From Phormidium tenue FACHB-1050 (GTDB lineage: Bacteria; Cyanobacteriota; Cyanobacteriia; Pseudanabaenales; Pseudanabaenaceae), in assembly GCF_014696925.1 (NCBI RefSeq), contig NZ_JACJQY010000047.1, forward strand, positions 1-44,432: 44,432 nt of DNA, written 5' to 3'. Made by a program: the position numbers and the translations under genes. Position 1 is the stretch's first letter. Every line of letters starts with the position of its first letter. The notes beneath the pieces were generated by a model. It was given only the letters and a program-made list of their open reading frames with translations. It had not been told where the DNA came from and searched no databases. Shown here piece by piece: positions 25,272-33,674 of the stretch.

Positions 25272-25804
25272 AAAGTAGAGAGGGCGCGAAGCGCCCTCTC
25301 TACTTTTAGATTTTAAAAACTCTTTCTGGGTTTGATTTTTAATTTACAGCAATTACCGATCAAACGAACTACAAGAAAATTTTTGAAAGCGTTGCGAAGC
25401 AACGCTTTCAAAAATTTTCTTAGTTTGGGTTTGAGCGCAAAGCGCTGTAGGACTTATCCCAAATCACAAAATGGCGTAGCCATTTTGTGATTTGAAAACC
25501 TTTACTGGGTTTGGTTTTTAATTCGCAAAAGTGTTGCCACACTTTCGTGAATTGGTATAGCAAAAAAAGAGTTAGCTAGTACAAACCAAAACCCAAGAAT
25601 CGAGTGGCGGCGCTTCGCGCCGCCACTCGATTCTTGGGTTTTATGTCCTAAGCAAAACTTGTTTTGCTATATTACGCAAAAGAAGACAAAGTAAGGGCAA
25701 TTCATGAATTGCCCTTACTTTGCCCTTACATTGACATTCTGGTTTCAAGTAATCCTTGCGTAAGCCCTATAATTGCCAAAAGTGTCGTCACACTTTTGGC
25801 AATT
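25271..25804. repeat. Dense field of seven palindromes
   Basis: The gene-free gap 25272-25886 carries seven hairpins: 25271-25307 (core GGGCGC-GAA-GCGCCC, touching the protease stop, possibly a terminator), 25373-25421 (core GCGTTGC-GAA-GCAACGC), 25460-25494 (TGGC-GTA-GCCA), 25588-25642 (26-bp stem, core GGCGGCGC-TTC-GCGCCGCC with the type 2 tail), 25687-25722 (36-bp perfect palindrome without loop) and 25771-25804 (15-bp arms), plus the asymmetric segment 25460-25558, which recurs inverted at 42999-43099. No coding potential. Confidence 0.9.
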
Positions 25805-25886
25805 GATATTATTGGTATAAGTATTCAGATAAATCTAGATAAAACAGATCGCCACTATCATCTAGCCATGAGCAAAGCGAGTAAAC

Positions 25887-26990
25887 ATGAATCAACCCAA
25901 GTCCCAGTTTATCCGCATTGATCGAGGTATTAGTCAGTTCAATCATGACTACTACGCCGCACTGGGCTTGCCAATCATCAGCAGTCCTGTTTACATTCGC
26001 CATGTCTATGTGAGTATTGCTCGCATACTCCATCCTGATGTTTATGGCTTTGGATCTGAAGAAAAGGAAATCGCCACACAATATCTAGCGAAATTGGTTA
26101 ATCCCGCCTATAACGTCCTGATGAAGGAGGAAGAGCGCAAAGCTTATCAAGGCATCTTTAAGTTGCTTGCTAAACGGTTAATGCAAAAATCGCGCAATGT
26201 ACCGATTCATTCGGCGATCGCCTGTGATTTGATGATGGCTCCCAATGATGGTCTTTACGAGCGCTCAGTTTCTAAGATCGCGCAGGTACAGTATCAATCC
26301 ATCAAAACTATTCTGGAATATACAGCCCAAATCAGTGAACTCAATCTGGTTTATATTCTCTACAAAGAGGGCTATCACTATGGTGCAGACAATATGCCGC
26401 CAGTACTTATGCCCATGTCACCCACCTACCCCAAGCCTTATGTAGCCCCCTATCCTAACCCAGCCCCCAAAACTAGTTATCCCCAGCCTACTCAATACAA
26501 AAGTTACCAACCTCCGATTAATCGCAAATCTGACCCCGACGAAACTATAATTCAAACCAGAATTGAGGAAAGTGATACTAGCGCGATTGGCGATCGCCTG
26601 AGAATCTGTGAAATCTATATTAGTCAAGGAGATTGGAAATCTGCGCTCAAGGATTTGCGAGAGATCTTACAACTTGATAAGAACAATAGTAAATGTCACG
26701 CCATGCTGGGTGTGGTGTATAAAAACGTCAACCAGCCGCAAATGGCAAAAGTTAGCTTGCAGCGATCGCTTCAGATCAACCCTCGAGAGCCGTTAGCACT
26801 TAAACATATTAAGGAGCTTGATAATCCCAATCCTAGCCAAATTAATACTAAAGACAGTAGTAAAAGTGAACCGAAGCCCAGTCCTGCAAGTACTAAAAAA
26901 ATACCGCTTCCACCACCACAAAAACGCGGTTGGCTGTCCAATCTGCTCGGATGGACTTCATCGGATGATCGCGATGACTCACGTAAATAA
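25887..26990 (+). CDS. J-domain-like/TPR protein
   Basis: A 367-residue cytoplasmic protein. Residues 18-90 resemble a J-domain (HDYYAALGLPIISSPVYIRHVYVSIARILHPDVYG) with the HPD tripeptide kept but altered helices. A helical region runs to ~165. A proline/tyrosine-rich linker (about 170-215) follows, and then two or three TPR units at 225-310 (LRICEIYISQGDWKSALKDLREILQLDKNNSKCHAMLGVVY). The tail is disordered and ends in RGWLSNLLGW. It could recruit Hsp70 to TPR-bound clients, perhaps at a membrane through the tail; this is inference from domains. It stands before ndhS with a ~95-base gap. Confidence 0.88.
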   Translation: MNQPKSQFIRIDRGISQFNHDYYAALGLPIISSPVYIRHVYVSIARILHPDVYGFGSEEKEIATQYLAKLVNPAYNVLMKEEERKAYQGIFKLLAKRLMQKSRNVPIHSAIACDLMMAPNDGLYERSVSKIAQVQYQSIKTILEYTAQISELNLVYILYKEGYHYGADNMPPVLMPMSPTYPKPYVAPYPNPAPKTSYPQPTQYKSYQPPINRKSDPDETIIQTRIEESDTSAIGDRLRICEIYISQGDWKSALKDLREILQLDKNNSKCHAMLGVVYKNVNQPQMAKVSLQRSLQINPREPLALKHIKELDNPNPSQINTKDSSKSEPKPSPASTKKIPLPPPQKRGWLSNLLGWTSSDDRDDSRK

Positions 26991-27084
26991 AGATGAGTCA
27001 TCACGATCGCAACAGTACACAGAGCGGCGGCAAAAGATATAGAATGAACCTAGTTAAAACCATAGTAAGGAGTTTTGAGAGAGT

Positions 27085-27294
27085 ATGCAGCCAATCATTT
27101 TTCCAGGTTCTGCGGTGCGGGTTATCAATGAAGGTGATACCTATTATGGGTTTCAGGGACAAGTACAACGGGTAACCGATGGTCGTGTCGCCGTGATTTT
27201 TGGTGGTGGAAACTGGGAAAAGATCGTTTCGTTTCGTGCTACTGAGTTAGAACTGATTGATACAACTGTTAGCTCTAAAGCAAAGAAGAAATAA
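27085..27294 (+). CDS. ndhS: NAD(P)H dehydrogenase-like complex subunit S
   Basis: A 69-residue SH3-like protein matching cyanobacterial Ndh[55 protein letters not shown]. NdhS forms the ferredoxin-docking site of the photosynthetic NDH-1 complex and supports cyclic electron flow. AAGGAG is found upstream (27067-27072). The stop is two bases before the GTG of the OmpA-like gene, so ndhS heads a tight three-gene run with that gene and rnz. Confidence 0.9.
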   Translation: MQPIIFPGSAVRVINEGDTYYGFQGQVQRVTDGRVAVIFGGGNWEKIVSFRATELELIDTTVSSKAKKK

Positions 27295-27296
27295 CT

Positions 27297-27857
27297 GTGA
27301 CAAATTTACCGACTCCAGATAAGTCAATAGGTAAATCTTCGGGGCAACCCTCTGGCGATTTTAGTCAGGTGGGGCGCTCGGCTGTGAAATTTATCGTTCG
27401 CAGCGTGGTTCTGGGCGTGAGTGCGATCGCAGGTACGAGCATTGGCTTAGCGATCGCACTCACGCGACCAGATTTAGTCTGGCAACCCTCATTTAACTTT
27501 TTAAATTACAAAAAACAGCAATTTACCCTTTCATCAGATGCGTTGTTTGATGGGGACAAGTCAAGTATTCGTCCAGAAAGTTTTCGCTTACTTGATGAAG
27601 TGGCGGCTCAATTACCCTTAGCAACGGGCAAACGAGTCAGGATTAATGGGCATATGGATTTGAGCAGTGCAGGGGATGAGCTAACTCTTTCGTATTTACG
27701 AGCTACAGCCGTTAAGGACTATTTGGCAAGACTGCGCGGAGATCAGACCTATTATTGGATGGTGGTTGGTTATGGTGCTAGTCGTCCCTTGGCTAGTAGT
27801 GCGGCTGATAGCAATGGCAAAAGTAACCGTCGCATCGAGATTTTTGTAGATGACTAG
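27297..27857 (+). CDS. OmpA-domain membrane protein
   Basis: 186 residues from a GTG start. A short polar N-terminus, then one membrane helix at about 31-53 (FIVRSVVLGVSAIAGTSIGLAIAL), then an OmpA-like domain (about 75-186): FTLSSDALFDGDKSSIRPESFRLLDEVAAQL, VRINGHMDL, LSYLRATAVKDYLA, VVGYGASRPL and NRRIEIFV. In the family this domain binds peptidoglycan. Here the helix looks like an uncleaved anchor rather than a beta barrel. It is tightly packed between ndhS and rnz. Confidence 0.9.
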   Translation: MTNLPTPDKSIGKSSGQPSGDFSQVGRSAVKFIVRSVVLGVSAIAGTSIGLAIALTRPDLVWQPSFNFLNYKKQQFTLSSDALFDGDKSSIRPESFRLLDEVAAQLPLATGKRVRINGHMDLSSAGDELTLSYLRATAVKDYLARLRGDQTYYWMVVGYGASRPLASSAADSNGKSNRRIEIFVDD

Positions 27858-27859
27858 AT

Positions 27860-28801
27860 ATGCAAATCACCTTTCTCGGTACTAGTTCGGGTGTGCCTAC
27901 ACGCGGGCGCAATGTCTCCAGTGTGGCAGTGCGTCTACCTCAACGTGCCGAAGTTTGGCTTCTCGATTGTGGTGAAGCAACTCAACACCAGTTACTGCGA
28001 AGTGATGTAAAAATTAGCCAAATCACCAAGATCTTTGTCACGCATATGCATGGCGATCATATTTTTGGTTTACCTGGGTTGCTGGCAAGTTGTGGCATGG
28101 CGGGGAATGTCAGCCATATTGATATTTATGGGCCATCAGGTTTGGGTGACTATCTTGATGCTTGTTTGCGCTATAGCGAGACGCGCCTCTCCTATTCGAT
28201 CAAGGTACATAAGGTCAAAACGGGACTAGTTTGCGAAGATTCAGAGTTTTATATGATGGCGGCTCCACTCAAGCATAAAGTCACAGCCCATGGTTATCGC
28301 TTGGTAGAACGCGATCGCGCTGGTAAGTTTGATGTCGATAAGGCGATCGCGATGAATATTCCCTCAGGTCCAATTTTTGGTGAACTGAAGCAAGGTAAAA
28401 CGGTGACGCTTCCCGATGGACGCAAAATAGATGGAAAGGAGTTTTGTGGCGCTCCCCAAATCGGGCGGAAGATCGCCTACTGTACGGATACAATTTTTTG
28501 CGATAGTTCCGTGGAATTAGCTCAAAATGCAGATGTCCTAATCCATGAGACAACCTTTGCTCATCAAGATTCTGACATGGCTTTTCAGCGTTTGCATTCC
28601 ACGAGTACGATGGCGGCTCAAGTAGCACTACTAGCGAATGTGAAGCAATTAATCATGACTCATTTCAGTCCTCGCTATTCCCCTGGTAATCCCATTCTAT
28701 TAGAAGATTTAGTTAATGAAGCACGGATGATTTTTGCGAATACAATTCCTGCCTATGACTTCATGACTTACGAAATCGCTCCTTCTCATCTTGCTAATTG
28801 A
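27860..28801 (+). CDS. rnz: Ribonuclease Z
   Basis: A 313-residue metallo-beta-lactamase-fold tRNA 3' processing endonuclease. It begins MQITFLGTSSGVPTRGRNVSSV. The zinc motif is FVTHMHGDHIFGLPGLL (residues ~61-77), and further ligands are in YCTDT, LIHETTF and HSTSTMAAQ/LIMTHFSPRY. The exosite arm falls in the region after VTAHGYRLVERDR. The ATG is two bases past the OmpA-like stop, so it is the last gene of the ndhS run. Confidence 0.96.
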   Translation: MQITFLGTSSGVPTRGRNVSSVAVRLPQRAEVWLLDCGEATQHQLLRSDVKISQITKIFVTHMHGDHIFGLPGLLASCGMAGNVSHIDIYGPSGLGDYLDACLRYSETRLSYSIKVHKVKTGLVCEDSEFYMMAAPLKHKVTAHGYRLVERDRAGKFDVDKAIAMNIPSGPIFGELKQGKTVTLPDGRKIDGKEFCGAPQIGRKIAYCTDTIFCDSSVELAQNADVLIHETTFAHQDSDMAFQRLHSTSTMAAQVALLANVKQLIMTHFSPRYSPGNPILLEDLVNEARMIFANTIPAYDFMTYEIAPSHLAN

Positions 28802-29088
28802 TGGGGATTTTGTACTCATTACTGAGTATTACATGGCGATCGCTAACCAAATTGTTGAAGCCTATAGTGGTAAGATTAGACTAACTTTTGAAGTCGCGAT
28901 CGCCTTGCATTCAAGTGTGACGCTTAAAGCTAAAACCTATTTTAGGGTTGATTATGCTGCGATAGAAGGGTCGGGGGGATGAGGGTTCAACGTAACATCA
29001 CAGTTACTAATTCTTTATTAATATTGACGATTAAGCAAAATCTTGAATTTTGTTTTTTAATTTTACCTAGCTCCCTGCTAATAAGTTT
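28802..29088. other. Intergenic gap with MITE-end-like segment
   Basis: 287 bases. Two HIP1 sites near 28837 and 28895. Bases 28987-29011 read CAACGTAACATCACAGTTAC and on, closely resembling the right end plus target of the MITE at 12241-12405. No gene is supported; frames crossing the gap are short. Confidence 0.5.
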
Positions 29089-32000
29089 ATGGCTTTTACT
29101 AATGATAGTTCAGAAAAGATTCAGCTTCTGTTTGTCGAAGATGATCAAGAAGATCGCATTGCCTTCACGCGAACTGTAAAACAGCATAGTTTGCCCTATG
29201 AATGTACTTTAGCAAGTTCACTCTCAGAGGCGCTGGAAATTCTGCGCGATCGCAAATTTCAAATAGCGATTCTCGATTACAACTTAGGTGATGGGCGGTC
29301 TAACGAGCTATTTCCAATTCTCAAAGAACAAAATTGTCCATTTGTGATCTCGATAGAGAGTGGGGACGAGGAAACGGCGGCGGGATTGATGAATGAAGGG
29401 GCGGATGACTATCTGATTAAAGATCCCGAACGCAACTACCTGAAAATTTTACCCGTAACCATTAGTAAAACGCTGAGTCGCCACCAAACCGAACGGCAAT
29501 TAAATTTACTCAACCGTGCGGTAACGAGCGTCAAAGACAGCATCTACATTTTAGATAACCAAGGAAAGTTACAGTACATTAACAATACTTTTGCCGAGTT
29601 TAGTAATATTTCTCCCCAAGAGGCGATCGGTCAAACGATTCAAGTTTTAAAACAGCCTGATCTAGAAGAATGGGTGGGAAATCTTCCTACTTTTAGTCAT
29701 GAGAGTTGCAGTATCGAAGCGGAAATTGTGATGCGTCGCGCAGATGGCACAAATTTCGTCGCTTTAGTCTCGGAAACTTGCGTCATCGAAGACCACCACT
29801 TAATTAGGGTTGGGGTAATCCGCAACATCACTTCTCTCAAGTCAGTTGAACTTAAATTGCGACATTATCAACAATGCCTCGAAAATACTGTTAACGAACG
29901 GACTGCCGAACTACAAAAAGCGATCGTGGATTTACAGCAAGAAAATCAAGAACGCACAAAAATCGAGGAGTCATTGCGTACAAATCGGAATCAACTCCAG
30001 CAACAACAGGGATTTTTTAGATTAGTCATTGACAGTATCCCTAACTTAATTTTTGTGAAAGATTATGATGGTCACTATCTCTTTGCTAATCAGACCATGG
30101 CTGAGTTTTATAACACCACAGTTGAAAACCTTGTGTGTAAGACAGATGCAGACTTTCACCCCAATCCTATAGATGCGGAGCGATTCATTCAAGAAAATCG
30201 CCAGATAATTGAAACCCAGCAAGAGCTGTTCCTGCCTGAAGAAAAAATACCTCATGTAGAACTTGGTTCCCAATGGCTTCAGTGGCAAAAGCGCCCAATA
30301 AAAATATATGGCAATACAGAAGGAGTTTTGGGCGTTGGCGTAAATATCACGACTCGAAAACAGATCGAGATTTCCTTAAGTGAGAGTCAGCAACGCTTCG
30401 AGTCTTTAGCCGCAGTTGCGCCTGTGGGCATTTATCGCACTAATACCACTGGTGATGCGATCTACCTCAACGATCGCTGGTGTGAGATCGCAGGCTTGAC
30501 CGCAGCAGAAGCCTATGGTCCTAACTGGGCGAGAGCATTGCACCCAGATGATCGCGAAAAAGTTGGAGCAGAATGGTATGCCTCCGTACAGGAGCATCGC
30601 CCGTTTGAGCTTGAATGCCGTTTTCAAAAGCCTGATGGCACAGTGACTTGGGTGCTTTCACGAGCCAGCGCCGAACGCGATATCTATGGTGAAATCATTG
30701 GCTATGTGGGGACGATTACCGATATTAGCGATCTCAAACGCGCCGAGACAATCTCACAAAAACTAGTCACAGGAACAGCCGCAGTTACAGGAGTAGACTT
30801 TTTTGTAGAATTGGTGCGTCACATTGCCGAGGCTCTTGATGTTACCTATGCTCTCGTGACCGAATTTGTGGATGGACGATTGATTACGCTAGGATTTTGG
30901 GCACATGGCAGAATACAACCTTCTATTTCCTATCTACCTGCCAAGACTCCCTGTGAAATTTCTTTGCAAGAAGGAGAATATCATTGTGAGCAAGCTGTCC
31001 AACAAATCTTTGCGGAAGATCTTGATCTTGCCTCTATGCAAGCTGAAAGCTATTTGGGAATTGCCTTAAAAGACGATCATGACAAGGCGATTGGCAATCT
31101 TTGTATTTTAGACTCAAAGCCTATCTCAAAAATTAAAAGGGCTGAATCGCTCGGTATTTTGCAAGTTTTTGCTGCAAGAGCATCAGCGGAGTTGCAGCGC
31201 AAAAATGTCAACGAAGCACTCAAAACCCTAAACCAAGATTTAGAGATGCGTGTCCAACAGCGTACCCAAGAACTGCAAGAACGGGAGGAACAACTTCGGG
31301 ATTTCTTTGACAATGCTACTGATTTAATCCAAAGCGTATCGCCAGAAGGAAATATCTTATTTGTAAATCAAGCTTGGAAAAGAACCTTAGGCTATAGTGA
31401 AGCCGAACTAGAAAAATTATCGATTTTTCAAATCATCCACCCCGAAGATATTGAACATTGCCAGAGAGCCATGCAAAATTTATTTTGTGGCGCTCAAGGA
31501 GATCAATGTGTAGGGATCGAAACCAGATTCGTTGCTAAGGATGGTCGAACTATTGTTGTGGAAGGTAATGTGAACTGTCAACTAAAAGATGGCTCACCAG
31601 TTGCTACCAGAGGCATCTTTAGAGATGTTACTGCACGCAAACAAACAGAAAATGATCTTCTTGAATCTCAACGGTTTCTGCAACTAGTGCTTGATGCATT
31701 TCCATTGTTTGTATTTTGGAAAGATCGTCAATCAGTCTATTTGGGTTGTAATCAGAACTTTGCTACAGCCGCAGGTTTAAACTCGCCATCGGAAATAGTC
31801 GGTAAGACTGACTATGAGATGCCTTGGGGAAATACTGAAGCATATAGCTATAGAAGTGATGATCAGCAAGTCATCACTTCAGGCAACTCTAAACTAAATA
31901 TTATTGAAACTCAATATAAGCTAAATGGACCAAATATTTGGTTGGAAACCAATAAAGTTCCTTTGCGTGACTTGAAGGGTGACGTAGTAGGTGTTTTAGG

Positions 32001-33630
32001 AACCTATCAAGATATTAGCGATCGCAAGATTGCCGAAGAGACTTTAGCGGAAAGCGAAGCATTTAATCGTCAGTTAGTTACAGAATTTCCGATTGGCTTA
32101 GCAAGCTGTCGCTTGGATGGACACTTAGTATTTGTTAACGCCGTCTTTGCCCAAATCTTAGGATACACAGTTGAGGAAGTTCTATCTCTAAGTTATTGGG
32201 ATATCACGCCTAGTAAATATGCTGAGCAAGAAGCCGAACAGCTACGATTAATTCAAACAGAAGGTTGCTATGGACCCTATGAAAAAGAATACATCCATAA
32301 AGATGGGCATCTTGTGCCAGTAATGTTGTCAGGATTAATGATTTTGAGCAATGGAGAGTTTTTGATTTGGTCTAGTGTGCAGGATATTAGCGATCGCAAA
32401 CAAGCAGAAGCTAAATTACATCTAGCCAACGAAGAACTCAGGCGGGCTACCCGTCTTAAAGATGAGTTTCTTGCTAATATGAGTCACGAGTTGCGGACAC
32501 CGCTCAATTCGATTTTAGGAATGAATGAAGCTCTACAGGATGGCATATTTGGCAGCATTAATGAACGCCAACTCAAAGCACTGCAAACTATTGAGAATAG
32601 CAGTACCCATCTTTTAGCATTGATTAATGACATTCTCGATGTAGCAAAAATTGAATCTGGACAGGTCTTGCTAGACTTAACTGCTACAAATATAGAAATC
32701 TTATGTACATCTAGTTTGTCATTCGTTAAGCAGCAAGCACTCACAAAGCGAATACAGCTAATCCAAAAAATCCCCAAATCCTTGCCAGAAGTAATGGTGG
32801 ATGAGAGGCGGATTCGTCAAGTCTTAATCAATCTGCTAAATAATGCGGTTAAATTCACTCCAGAGGGAGGAACGATTACTTTAGAAGTATCGCTAGTTCA
32901 ATCTAATCCAGTTGCGACCAATCTCACGAATCAAAACCACCTAAGAATCGCTGTAATTGATACGGGGATAGGTATCTCAGCCGAGAATATCCAGAAACTA
33001 TTTCAGCCCTTTATCCAAATTGATAGCGCCTTGAATCGTCAATATACTGGTACTGGTTTGGGGCTGGCTCTAGTCAAAAGAATCGTCGAACTTCACGGAG
33101 GCAGTGTAGAACTAACTAGCAAATTGGGGGGCGGTAGTTGCGTTGCGGTTAATCTTCCCTTTAACATAGGATGTCCTACTCCCGAAGTCCAATCTGAGTA
33201 TGACGCAGTAAATAAATATTTGGTAGGTCAAAGCCAAACAGAAAGTCTAAATCCACCTGTAATTTTGCTAGCAGAAGACAATGAGGCTAATATCGATTCA
33301 TTCTCTAGTTACCTAAAAGCTAAGGGCTATCACCTTTTATTTGCTAAGGATGGACAACAGGCGATCGCAATTACAAAAGCCGAGCACCCTGATTTGATTT
33401 TGATGGATGTGCAAATGCCTGTCATGGATGGTTTAGAAGCAATTAAGCAAATTCGTCTCGATCCTGATGTTGCTGATATTCCGATTATTGCGCTGACAGC
33501 TTTAGCAATGACTGGCGATCGCGAAAGATGTCTGGATGCAGGGGCAAATGAATATCTACAAAAACCCTTAAAGCTTAAGCAACTGGCTACTAGTATTCAA
33601 CAAATTTTAAACGCAAAGAAAAATGTGTAA
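29089..33630 (+). CDS. Hybrid sensor histidine kinase, REC-PAS3-GAF-PAS3-HisKA-HATPase-REC
   Basis: 1513 residues, no membrane helices, so a soluble sensor. Order: receiver (1-130, Asp63 in ILDYNLGDG), PAS (140-255), coiled coil, PAS (318-430), PAS (437-555), GAF (562-712), coiled coil, PAS (740-860), PAS (868-985), PAS (992-1110), HisKA with His1133 in NMSHELRTPLN, HATPase (N-box NLLNNAVKFTP, DTGIGIS, GTGLGLALVKRIVELHGG) and a C-terminal receiver with Asp1440 (LILMDVQMPVMDG). The GAF has no bilin-type cysteine motif. It can take phosphate at its own C-terminal receiver. The next gene, 44 bases on, is a paralogue of its last third. Confidence 0.94.
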   Translation: MAFTNDSSEKIQLLFVEDDQEDRIAFTRTVKQHSLPYECTLASSLSEALEILRDRKFQIAILDYNLGDGRSNELFPILKEQNCPFVISIESGDEETAAGLMNEGADDYLIKDPERNYLKILPVTISKTLSRHQTERQLNLLNRAVTSVKDSIYILDNQGKLQYINNTFAEFSNISPQEAIGQTIQVLKQPDLEEWVGNLPTFSHESCSIEAEIVMRRADGTNFVALVSETCVIEDHHLIRVGVIRNITSLKSVELKLRHYQQCLENTVNERTAELQKAIVDLQQENQERTKIEESLRTNRNQLQQQQGFFRLVIDSIPNLIFVKDYDGHYLFANQTMAEFYNTTVENLVCKTDADFHPNPIDAERFIQENRQIIETQQELFLPEEKIPHVELGSQWLQWQKRPIKIYGNTEGVLGVGVNITTRKQIEISLSESQQRFESLAAVAPVGIYRTNTTGDAIYLNDRWCEIAGLTAAEAYGPNWARALHPDDREKVGAEWYASVQEHRPFELECRFQKPDGTVTWVLSRASAERDIYGEIIGYVGTITDISDLKRAETISQKLVTGTAAVTGVDFFVELVRHIAEALDVTYALVTEFVDGRLITLGFWAHGRIQPSISYLPAKTPCEISLQEGEYHCEQAVQQIFAEDLDLASMQAESYLGIALKDDHDKAIGNLCILDSKPISKIKRAESLGILQVFAARASAELQRKNVNEALKTLNQDLEMRVQQRTQELQEREEQLRDFFDNATDLIQSVSPEGNILFVNQAWKRTLGYSEAELEKLSIFQIIHPEDIEHCQRAMQNLFCGAQGDQCVGIETRFVAKDGRTIVVEGNVNCQLKDGSPVATRGIFRDVTARKQTENDLLESQRFLQLVLDAFPLFVFWKDRQSVYLGCNQNFATAAGLNSPSEIVGKTDYEMPWGNTEAYSYRSDDQQVITSGNSKLNIIETQYKLNGPNIWLETNKVPLRDLKGDVVGVLGTYQDISDRKIAEETLAESEAFNRQLVTEFPIGLASCRLDGHLVFVNAVFAQILGYTVEEVLSLSYWDITPSKYAEQEAEQLRLIQTEGCYGPYEKEYIHKDGHLVPVMLSGLMILSNGEFLIWSSVQDISDRKQAEAKLHLANEELRRATRLKDEFLANMSHELRTPLNSILGMNEALQDGIFGSINERQLKALQTIENSSTHLLALINDILDVAKIESGQVLLDLTATNIEILCTSSLSFVKQQALTKRIQLIQKIPKSLPEVMVDERRIRQVLINLLNNAVKFTPEGGTITLEVSLVQSNPVATNLTNQNHLRIAVIDTGIGISAENIQKLFQPFIQIDSALNRQYTGTGLGLALVKRIVELHGGSVELTSKLGGGSCVAVNLPFNIGCPTPEVQSEYDAVNKYLVGQSQTESLNPPVILLAEDNEANIDSFSSYLKAKGYHLLFAKDGQQAIAITKAEHPDLILMDVQMPVMDGLEAIKQIRLDPDVADIPIIALTALAMTGDRERCLDAGANEYLQKPLKLKQLATSIQQILNAKKNV

Positions 33631-33674
33631 TTTTTTGGATGTTTCTAACCTAAATATTTTTAGCCTTGATATAT

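Noticed and set aside
28791-28982. 63-aa frame overlapping the end of rnz
   Set aside because: It overlaps rnz, crosses HIP1 sites and shows no domain.
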